From: Methylomarinum sp964397365
GTDB taxonomy: Bacteria > Pseudomonadota > Gammaproteobacteria > Methylococcales > Methylomonadaceae
DNA: 21,561 nt
Direction of reading: 5' to 3'
Assembly (NCBI GenBank): GCA_964397365.1
Contig: CAYNIU010000032.1
Span: forward strand, 1 to 21,561
Shown here: piece by piece, positions 15,524-21,561 of the stretch
Position numbering within the stretch: position 1 is the first letter of the stretch
Layout: every line of letters starts with the position of its first letter
Notes under the pieces: model-generated
Seen by the model: only the letters and a program-made list of their open reading frames with translations
The model's database searches: none
Told to the model about the DNA's origin: nothing
Translations under genes and position numbers: made by a program

Positions 15524-16462
15524 TTAAGGCATGTTATCTATTTCTGCCCCTTCTTTTTCCGGCACCATTAAATCTTCTTTGTTGATACCCAGAGCCAGAA
15601 CGACAGGACTGGCCACATAAATCGAAGAATAAGTCCCTATAGCAACACCAATCAACAAGGCCAGGGAAAAATTATGAATGATCTCTCCACCTAACAATGC
15701 CAATGCAACCAGTACCAAAGCCGTCGTTAAGGAGGTCATCAAGGTTCTGCTTAGGGTTTGATTCAAAGAGATATTCATAATATTTTCCGCGGCATCTTTT
15801 CTCAGTTTGCGGAAATTTTCCCGAATCCTGTCATAAACCACAATGGTGTCGTTTAACGAATAACCTATAACCGCCAATATTGCCGCCAATACGGTTAAAT
15901 CAAACTCCATTGCAAATACCGAAAAAAAGCCCAGCGTTACAACCACATCATGAACCAAGGCAACAACAGAACCCAAAGCAAACTTGTATTCAAAACGCCA
16001 AGCGACATATATCAGGATACCAAACATGGAATATAGTAATGCCAGACCGCCATCTTCAACCAGCTCATCACCAACTTGAGGGCCGACAAATTCAACCCGA
16101 CGCAATTTGACCGGCTCAGACGAATTTTTATTAACCGCTGCAAGCACTTGATTACTTAATTCGGCATCACTCAGATCTTTATCTGGTTTAATGCGGATCA
16201 ACACATCTTTAGTCGTCCCAAAATGCTGCACGGTGGCGTTGATAAAGCCAGATTCGTCTAGTGCTGTTCTCAATGCCGTCAAATCAGCTGTCTGCTTATA
16301 GCCAACTTCCACCAGGGTACCGCCAGTAAAATCAATTCCCAGTTTCAAACCATTAATCGCCAACGATACAATCGAAACAATAATCAGCAGACTGGAAAAA
16401 ATCAGCGCCAACTTACGTTTACCTAAAAAATCAATATCTTGTTTAAACATTTTTTTATCCAT
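15524..16462 (-). CDS. secF: Protein translocase subunit SecF
   Basis: This 312-aa inner-membrane RND-family protein pairs with SecD to use proton motive force for the late stages of Sec-dependent export. The first transmembrane helix (about 18-36) is followed by GIDFTGGTLVEV (42-53), a hallmark of SecF. A periplasmic domain follows, then five more helices. GYSLNDTIVVYDRIREN, in the transmembrane region, is conserved and contains a family-typical acidic residue. It lies 10 nt after secD. The ATG at 16462 is used here; a second ATG four codons on (16450) is equally possible, as neither has a strong Shine-Dalgarno. Confidence 0.96.
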   Translation of the reverse strand: MDKKMFKQDIDFLGKRKLALIFSSLLIIVSIVSLAINGLKLGIDFTGGTLVEVGYKQTADLTALRTALDESGFINATVQHFGTTKDVLIRIKPDKDLSDAELSNQVLAAVNKNSSEPVKLRRVEFVGPQVGDELVEDGGLALLYSMFGILIYVAWRFEYKFALGSVVALVHDVVVTLGFFSVFAMEFDLTVLAAILAVIGYSLNDTIVVYDRIRENFRKLRKDAAENIMNISLNQTLSRTLMTSLTTALVLVALALLGGEIIHNFSLALLIGVAIGTYSSIYVASPVVLALGINKEDLMVPEKEGAEIDNMP

Positions 16463-16472
16463 CTATGGCTCG

Positions 16473-18320
16473 TTAAATTGATAGTTTTTCGACACGACGA
16501 CTGCCGTAATACCAGTTAATCAACATCCGGGTACCCATAATAGCCGTGAACATAGACGTCAAAATACCTAATGACAGAGTGACAGCAAATCCCTTAACAG
16601 GGCCGGAGCCGAAACCGAATAACACTAAAGCAACTAACAAAGTGGTGATATTAGCATCCAGAATGGTAACAAAGGCCTTCTCATAACCAATAAAAATACT
16701 GGACTGAGGACTATTGCCATTACGAATTTCCTCCTTGATTCTCTCAAATATCAGAACATTGGCATCTACCGCCATACCAATTGTCAACACAATACCGGCA
16801 ATACCCGGCAAGGTTAATGTTGCCTGCAGCATGGACAATAGCGCTACAATCAATACCAAGTTAAAGGCCAGCGCCATATTGGCAACCAAACCAAAAACTT
16901 TATAGTAAACAGCCATAAACACCAGCACCAGTACAAAACCTACAACTACTGACATCAACCCTCTATCAATATTATCCTGTCCAAGACTGGGGCCAACGGT
17001 ACGTTCTTCAACTATATCAACCGGAGCGGCCAAAGCACCCGCTCTCAATAACAGCGCCAAGTTTCGCGCCTCCCGGGTACTGTCCAGACCGGTAGTCTGA
17101 AATCTTTTGCTGAAAGCATCACGAATAGTGGCGACACTAATAACTTTTTCCACTTTCTCCTTGCGTCGAACTTTCTGACCATTTATTGTGCGCGTTTCGT
17201 TTTTGTATTCGATAAATACCACCGCCATCGGCTTGCCGATATTAGCCTGCGTTATCTTACCCATCTTTTTGGCGCCGACCCCATTCAGGGTAATAAATAC
17301 GGCAGCCGAACCATTCTGATCCAAACCCGATGAAGCATCGACAATCTGGTTCCCGGTGACAATAACACGACGCTTCAGCAGTATAGGTTTTCCATCTTTC
17401 TCATAATACAATCGACTACCAACTGGTAGCCGCCCCTTCACTGCTTTTTGCACATCATGTTCCACATCGACTAAACGATATTCTAGAGTAGCTGTGGTGC
17501 CAAGAATCTCTTTGGCTCGGGTAGTATCCTGAACGCCAGGTAACTGTACCACGATACGATTTTCGCCCTGCTGTTGAATCACAGGCTCAGCAACACCAAT
17601 TTCGTTCACCCGATTGCGTAATGTTGTCATATTTTGAGCCAAAGCGAATTTTTTGATTTCTCTTTGTTCTTTTTCGGAAATGATTGCAGAAAACCCAAAC
17701 CCTTCTTTTGCTTCGGTCACTTTCAGATTACGAAAATCCTTATCCATCACTTCCAGAGCAGAATTTTTATCTGCCGCCGTTCTCAGTACAACCTTTATTG
17801 CCCCGTTTTCTTTCGAAACTGATTGGTATCGCACTTTGGCAGCTCGAAAAGCCGCTCTAATATCACTGTAATATCGCTCTTCAGCCTGTCTGATCGCAGC
17901 ATTCATATCCACTTCCAACAGAAAATGAACACCTCCCCGTAAATCCAGCCCCAGATACATGGGCTCAGCCCCAAACGTTCTTAACCATCCAGGTGTAGCC
18001 GGAGCCAGGTTCAAAGCAACGGTAGTATTACGCCCCATTTTCTCTCTTAACATATCCGCCGCTTTTAACTGATCTTCAGTATTGTTAAAGCGAACCAGGA
18101 TGCGTCCATCGACAAACTCAAATGATTTGGCTGTCAAACCAAGCGTATTAATGATTTTTCTGGCATTATCCGCCTGTTGCCGTTCCAACAAAGTGGCTGT
18201 AGAGGATGATATTTGTACAGAAGGATCATTACCAAAAAGATTTGGCAATGCGTAAATAATTCCAATCAACAAAACGACCAGAATCAGTAAATTTTTCCAA
18301 ATAGGGAACCGGTTTTGCAT
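16473..18320 (-). CDS. secD: Protein translocase subunit SecD
   Basis: From the ATG at 18320 the protein has 615 aa, the same length as E. coli SecD. MQNRFPIWKNLLILVVLLIG gives the first transmembrane helix, GLDLRGGVHFLLEVDM the start of the periplasmic P1 region, and the C-terminal half the remaining five helices with GMAVDANVLIFERIKEE. SecD and SecF act together at SecYEG. The frame is open upstream to 18395, but that part begins at a TTG and breaks the membrane-protein N-terminus, so it is taken as leader. The gap to yajC is unusually long (328 nt). Confidence 0.96.
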   Translation of the reverse strand: MQNRFPIWKNLLILVVLLIGIIYALPNLFGNDPSVQISSSTATLLERQQADNARKIINTLGLTAKSFEFVDGRILVRFNNTEDQLKAADMLREKMGRNTTVALNLAPATPGWLRTFGAEPMYLGLDLRGGVHFLLEVDMNAAIRQAEERYYSDIRAAFRAAKVRYQSVSKENGAIKVVLRTAADKNSALEVMDKDFRNLKVTEAKEGFGFSAIISEKEQREIKKFALAQNMTTLRNRVNEIGVAEPVIQQQGENRIVVQLPGVQDTTRAKEILGTTATLEYRLVDVEHDVQKAVKGRLPVGSRLYYEKDGKPILLKRRVIVTGNQIVDASSGLDQNGSAAVFITLNGVGAKKMGKITQANIGKPMAVVFIEYKNETRTINGQKVRRKEKVEKVISVATIRDAFSKRFQTTGLDSTREARNLALLLRAGALAAPVDIVEERTVGPSLGQDNIDRGLMSVVVGFVLVLVFMAVYYKVFGLVANMALAFNLVLIVALLSMLQATLTLPGIAGIVLTIGMAVDANVLIFERIKEEIRNGNSPQSSIFIGYEKAFVTILDANITTLLVALVLFGFGSGPVKGFAVTLSLGILTSMFTAIMGTRMLINWYYGSRRVEKLSI

Positions 18321-18648
18321 TTTTTTTCCATCAATAAAGCAGCCGCCCCAAACAACTGATCTGTAGCTGTCTGGATCGTCCACAATTACACACAAGCGTT
18401 ATCCATTAAGGCGCAACATTGAAATAACCACCATCCCTGGTATAGAATTTGTTCCTGTCAACGACTGTCTGTAAAGAGATAGCATTCTGAAGGCAATGGC
18501 AATGATCAGTCATCTGCCAATACTTCTGTAAAAGCCAGGGAATCCAGCAGTAATTTTCTGCCGCCCCACTGTTAACTATATCCCGACAGACACCACCTCA
18601 CGGACAAAAATATCCGCCGACACAGCCGAAGTTATTTCGAACCCGCCT
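18321..18648 (-). other. Long intergenic leader between yajC and secD
   Basis: These 328 nt separate two genes that are usually within a few dozen bases. No open reading frame with a start signal and no tRNA-like fold was seen. A TTGACA (18456-18461, minus strand) is followed by TATACC only 11 nt later, too close for a normal promoter. A weak imperfect hairpin (GGCA-TGA/TCA-TGCC type) lies around 18496-18516. The stretch could hold a separate secDF promoter, a small RNA or a leader element, but none is demonstrable. Confidence 0.35.
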
Positions 18649-18996
18649 CTAGGATTTAGATTTTTTATTCAATGTCTTATAAGTTCCTTTAGGCATCATA
18701 TTAGCGATAGCATGGCGCTGAACTTGAATAAAACTGTTATCACTCACTTCAATTTTTACAAAATTATCGTCGAGATCAGCCACTTTTCCTAAAATTCCAC
18801 CACTGGTCACGACCTCCGCACCTTTTTGCAAGGCAGCCAGCATTTGTTTTTGTTCTTTATTGCGCTTCGATTGAGGACGAATAAACAGAAAGTAGAAAAA
18901 TATCAAAATACCTAGCGGAAATAACATACCTTCAAAACCGGGTTGTTGAAATGCTGGTTCGGCAGCAGCAGTTGCATCAGAGATAAAAAAACTCAT
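18649..18996 (-). CDS. yajC: Preprotein translocase accessory subunit YajC
   Basis: This 115-aa single-span inner-membrane protein associates with SecDF. A short periplasmic N-terminus leads to one transmembrane helix (about 23-40) ending in FIRPQSKRNKEQ, then the cytoplasmic domain with GAEVVTSGGILGKVADLDD, the family signature. The ATG at 18996 has GAGGA 4-8 nt upstream; an in-frame TTG at 19008 overlaps this Shine-Dalgarno and is rejected. It follows tgt by 64 nt, a gap with a small CCGG hairpin (19034-19049). Confidence 0.95.
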   Translation of the reverse strand: MSFFISDATAAAEPAFQQPGFEGMLFPLGILIFFYFLFIRPQSKRNKEQKQMLAALQKGAEVVTSGGILGKVADLDDNFVKIEVSDNSFIQVQRHAIANMMPKGTYKTLNKKSKS

Positions 18997-19060
18997 TGTA
19001 TTCCTCAAGTGTTATCGTTATAAATTTCTAGTGTGCCGGCAAACCGGTAAAACTCGGGTA

Positions 19061-20176
19061 TTATGCCACAACCGGAACAGTTTTTCCTCGTTGCTGATAA
19101 AACATCTTGACAAAATCTTCTAGCTGCTCGAGTGCAATCGCATCCCGCAAGCCTTGCATCAGCTCCAAATAAAAATAAAGATTATGAATGGTATTCAATC
19201 TGGGACCTAACATTTCCCGACATTTGTCCAAATGTCGTAGATAAGACCGCGAATAATTGCGACAGGTATAACACCTACATTCTTCATCTACAGGCCCGGT
19301 ATCAAACTGATAACGACTGTTTCTAATTTTAAGCACCCCATGTCGGGTAAATAAATGTCCATTACGAGCATTACGCGTCGGCATGACACAATCAAACATA
19401 TCAATACCACGCCTGACCGCCTCAACCAAATCCTCCGGTGTACCGACCCCCATTAAGTAACGTGGTTTATCAATCGGCATTTTTGGATGTACCACATCCA
19501 GCGCCATCATCATTTCCTCTTTTGGCTCACCTACTGACAGCCCACCAATGGCGTAACCGTCAAAACCAATATCCACCAGACCGGCAATTGATTCTTGCCG
19601 TAAATGCTCATACATACCCCCCTGTACAATACCAAACAAAGCTGAAGCATTGTCCGCATGAGCCTTTTTACTGCGTTCCGCCCAACGCAATGACAGACGC
19701 ATCGAATTGGCCGCCTCCTGCACGCTTGCCGGATACGGTGTACATTCATCAAAAATCATGACGATATCAGACCCCAAATCTCGCTGCACCTGCATTGATT
19801 CTTCCGGCCCCATGAATATAGTACTGCCGTTAACAGGCGACTTAAAAGTAACGCCCTGTTCGGTTATTTTCCTTAACCCACCCAAACTAAACACCTGAAA
19901 ACCACCTGAATCAGTCAGAATTGGTTTATCCCAGCACATAAAATTATGTAGCCCCCCATGTGCTTTCATCACATCCATTCCCGGGCGCAACATCAGATGA
20001 AAGGTATTTCCTAAAATAATTTGAGCACCAATACCTGTTAATTCATCCGGAGCCATAGATTTAACTGATCCATAAGTTCCTACCGGCATAAAAATCGGTG
20101 TTTCTACCACGCCACGGTCAAATATCAACCGTCCCCGACGAGCATGACCATCAGTCTTCAGTAAATCAAATTGCAT
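19061..20176 (-). CDS. tgt: tRNA-guanine transglycosylase (bacterial Tgt)
   Basis: Tgt swaps guanine-34 for preQ1 in tRNAs with GUN anticodons, the insertion step of queuosine synthesis. The 371-aa protein keeps D89 (TDSGGFQ) and the nucleophile D262 (FDCVMPTRNARNG), which matches E. coli D264. The zinc ligands C300, C302, C305 and H331 are intact, in CRCYTC and TIHNLYFY. The frame is open to 20239, but the extra N-terminus is AT-rich leader translated into a false hydrophobic segment. The ATG at 20176 has GGAG 4 nt upstream. It heads the tgt-yajC-secD-secF series. queA, which precedes tgt in E. coli, is not next to it here. Confidence 0.97.
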   Translation of the reverse strand: MQFDLLKTDGHARRGRLIFDRGVVETPIFMPVGTYGSVKSMAPDELTGIGAQIILGNTFHLMLRPGMDVMKAHGGLHNFMCWDKPILTDSGGFQVFSLGGLRKITEQGVTFKSPVNGSTIFMGPEESMQVQRDLGSDIVMIFDECTPYPASVQEAANSMRLSLRWAERSKKAHADNASALFGIVQGGMYEHLRQESIAGLVDIGFDGYAIGGLSVGEPKEEMMMALDVVHPKMPIDKPRYLMGVGTPEDLVEAVRRGIDMFDCVMPTRNARNGHLFTRHGVLKIRNSRYQFDTGPVDEECRCYTCRNYSRSYLRHLDKCREMLGPRLNTIHNLYFYLELMQGLRDAIALEQLEDFVKMFYQQRGKTVPVVA

Positions 20177-20481
20177 AAAACTCCAGAAAAACAATATCCA
20201 AATTGTTATCAAAAACTTTAATATTATATCAGGAACCACTCCTGCTGAAGATCAGACCAACTATAAAATAGCCATTTGCAGCTTTCAATACAGCCAGCCA
20301 TATTAATAACTCTTATTTAACCTTTTAATAGCCCTTAATATGAACTACTATCAATCCGGTTTAACATCATATACCGATTACGTTATGCTTACACTTAATG
20401 ACAATTATTTCTTTTCCTGATACAACGAATTGAAATATTTTCAGTCAATGCAAATCATTACAATAATAAAGAGGCACCAAT
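20177..20481. other. Divergent intergenic region between tgt and the repeat-protein gene
   Basis: This 305-nt stretch should hold both divergent promoters. The tgt side has a good extended -10 (listed separately). The other side is AT-rich. It ends with AGAGG 8 nt before the plus-strand gene, but no defensible -35/-10 pair was found. No RNA gene or small coding region was seen. Confidence 0.4.
20223..20231 (-). promoter_or_regulatory. Extended -10 promoter of the tgt-yajC-secDF operon
   Basis: On the minus strand TGATATAAT combines a perfect TATAAT (20223-20228) with the TGn extension, which can compensate for a poor -35. Transcription would start near 20216, about 40 nt before the tgt ATG. 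A 5-bp dyad, CAGGA-ACCAC-TCCTG (20230-20244), abuts the box and could bind a regulator. Confidence 0.5.
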
Positions 20482-21288
20482 ATGGCAAAGAATATTCTAG
20501 ATCAACTACTTAGTTTAACTGGTATTAAGTCACCCGATGCAAATGGATATTATGATCCGTCCGTTTACAGAGACGAACCAACCCCAAAAAAAGAACCCCG
20601 TGAACTTACCCGCGTCGAAAAACATCTGCGAAAAAAAAATTCAGTGCTAGCACAAGCATCTAAAGGCGCAACTGGTGTCGAAAAATATCTGGCACAAAAA
20701 CAACAAAAAGCCGAATCAGAAACATCCCCCCTTACCGGTGTTGCAAAATACCTGGCACAAAAACAAAAGGATGAACAGGACAAGACTGAAGCAGCCGCAC
20801 TAGAAAATATGACCGGCGTTGCCAGATACCTTGCAAAATTAGAAGCAACCCACAAATCAACACCAAGCAAACCTGTACAGAAAAAAACTGAAAACATTGC
20901 CCCATTAACCGGCGTTGACAAATACCTAGCCCACAAAAAAACCACCGCCCCCATCATCCCGCCTCCTGAAGTCATTGAAGAAACACCCGAAGATTTACCT
21001 CCCGTAAAAGAAACAAACACATCAGCAAAAGAAGAAATTCAAGCTGAAAAAACTCAAGAACCTGACGCATCTGTCACAACAAATGCAGAAACAACAGAAA
21101 AATTAATAAACATGGCTGACAAGGCCACACAATGCCAGGCAGCAACTTTAAAAGGCACACAATGTCGGCGCAAAACCAATTTAGATGTATTGGAAAAAAC
21201 CGTAAACCAACAAAAATACAAATTTGCCGTTTGCAGCCAACACAACAACAGTGATTTCATTCCATTTTCAAAATTCCTGCAAGACTAA
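20482..21288 (+). CDS. Unrecognised protein with TGVxKYLA motif repeats and C-terminal Cys/His cluster
   Basis: This 268-aa protein starts at ATG with AGAGG 8 nt upstream and has no signal peptide or membrane span, so it is cytoplasmic. A short N-terminal helix (MAKNILDQLLSLTGIKSP) is followed by a Lys/Glu/Thr/Pro-rich, probably disordered region (about 30-215). Five copies of an 11-residue motif, [LAM]T(G)VxKYLAxK, start at residues 42, 63, 84, 110 and 142; the first is degenerate (LTRVEKHLRKK). LTGIKS near the start may be a sixth remnant. The C-terminus has C218, C228, C251 and H254 in the form CxAxTxxGxxC(R)R...CxxH, like small zinc-binding tails seen in other bacterial proteins (possibly the DUF5763 type, from memory). 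Repeats use different synonymous codons, so the protein motif is under selection. It suggests a multivalent scaffold or docking protein; the function is unknown. Confidence 0.8.
   Translation: MAKNILDQLLSLTGIKSPDANGYYDPSVYRDEPTPKKEPRELTRVEKHLRKKNSVLAQASKGATGVEKYLAQKQQKAESETSPLTGVAKYLAQKQKDEQDKTEAAALENMTGVARYLAKLEATHKSTPSKPVQKKTENIAPLTGVDKYLAHKKTTAPIIPPPEVIEETPEDLPPVKETNTSAKEEIQAEKTQEPDASVTTNAETTEKLINMADKATQCQAATLKGTQCRRKTNLDVLEKTVNQQKYKFAVCSQHNNSDFIPFSKFLQD
20605..20937 (+). repeat. Five-copy 11-residue motif array within the coding sequence
   Basis: The motif threonines are at residues 43, 64, 85, 111 and 143, giving spacings of 21, 21, 26 and 32. Copies 2-5 read TGVEKYLA, TGVAKYLA, TGVARYLA and TGVDKYLA. 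Codons differ between copies (ACT/ACC, GGT/GGC, TAT/TAC, CTG/CTT/CTA), so these are not recent DNA duplications. The linkers are unrelated in sequence. Confidence 0.9.
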
Positions 21289-21310
21289 GCGACAAGATTG
21301 TCAATAAAAT

Positions 21311-21360
21311 TTGTGTGCAACAGACATATGTGACAAAAAACCATGTATCTGTTGCAACAA
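21311..21360 (+). terminator. Imperfect stem-loop downstream of the repeat-protein gene
   Basis: GCAACAGACATATG (21317-21330) pairs with CATGTATCTGTTGC (21342-21355) with one C-A mismatch and one G-U pair, around an A-rich 11-nt loop. TTG/CAA pairs extend the stem to 21311-21360. It begins 22 nt after the stop. No U-run follows on the plus strand, so the terminator role is tentative. The remaining 200 nt to the window edge show no gene. Confidence 0.4.
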
Positions 21361-21561
21361 AACCTGATCAGTTCTAATATCCATCGTCAGACTGCCAGAG
21401 TCGCAGTCAAAGCGGAGTCGCCGCTATTAAGTTAAGTCTAGCGCTGACATATACCTGAACCTGCATATTGTTAACTGAATAGCAAAGAATCAAAGCCGGG
21501 ATAACAAGCCTTCTGGAAACAATATGTTGGTCTCAATGGAGCGGTTGTCGGTATAGACCGG

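Noticed and set aside
18321..18395. 25-codon extension of SecD
   Set aside because: It begins at TTG without a ribosome-binding site and precedes the normal cytoplasmic start of SecD; the ATG at 18320 gives the standard 615 aa.
18439..18461. TTGACA and TATACC on the minus strand upstream of secD as a promoter
   Set aside because: The spacer is only 11 nt, too short for sigma-70 recognition.
20177..20239. Hydrophobic N-terminal extension of Tgt
   Set aside because: It is translated AT-rich leader containing the candidate promoter region; the ATG at 20176 has a Shine-Dalgarno and the family start MQFDLLKTDG.
20605..20937. CRISPR array or DNA tandem repeat
   Set aside because: The regularity is at protein level; DNA copies differ at many synonymous positions and spacers vary in length inside one open frame.
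20565..21020. 151-codon open frame on the minus strand opposite the repeat protein
   Set aside because: It mirrors the repeats of the plus-strand gene (recurrent ARYxxTPV), as expected for antisense of a repeated coding sequence; no ribosome-binding site.

Overview
The window looks like chromosomal DNA of a type I (gammaproteobacterial, Methylococcales) methanotroph. The main reason is the left edge: a complete pmoC followed on the same strand by the first 70 codons of pmoA, in the C-then-A order of the particulate methane monooxygenase operon pmoCAB. The PmoC carries the published copper-ligand residues. The rest is classic gammaproteobacterial synteny (ndk-rlmN-pilW-hisS-yfgM-bamB-der and tgt-yajC-secD-secF) with moderate, AT-leaning base composition. 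The genus cannot be fixed from sequence alone; relatives of Methylobacter or Methylovulum are plausible.

Layout. 1-1237 (minus): pmoA start, an 11-bp intercistronic hairpin, pmoC, and a candidate promoter with dyads. 1421-1867 (plus): an unrecognised small secreted or membrane-anchored acidic protein, divergent from pmo. 1990-4610 (minus): a tightly packed operon of a DUF411 cysteine/methionine-rich periplasmic protein, glucokinase and alanine dehydrogenase, ending in a 17-bp perfect hairpin. 4930-5568 (plus): an OmpA-like lipoprotein with a glycine zipper. 5637-6425 (minus): a TauE/SafE-type permease. 6518-7747 (plus): CCA-adding enzyme. 7786-15428 (minus): tpx, der, bamB, yfgM, hisS, pilW, rlmN and ndk, read in the order ndk to tpx. 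15524-20176 (minus): secF, secD, yajC and tgt, read in the order tgt to secF. 20482-21288 (plus): an unrecognised protein with repeated TGVxKYLA motifs and a C-terminal Cys/His cluster.

Functionally, most of the window is housekeeping: envelope biogenesis (SecDF-YajC, BamB, YfgM, PilW, OmpA-like lipoprotein), translation and RNA modification (HisS, RlmN, Tgt, Cca, Der), and peroxide defence (Tpx). The accessory interest lies in four places: the pmo control region; the copper-flavoured DUF411 gene coupled to carbon and nitrogen genes; the ndk-der block, which lacks the rodZ and ispG genes usually found between pilW and hisS; and the motif-repeat protein next to tgt, the best candidate here for something undescribed. 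No mobile elements, CRISPR arrays, tRNAs or rRNAs were seen.
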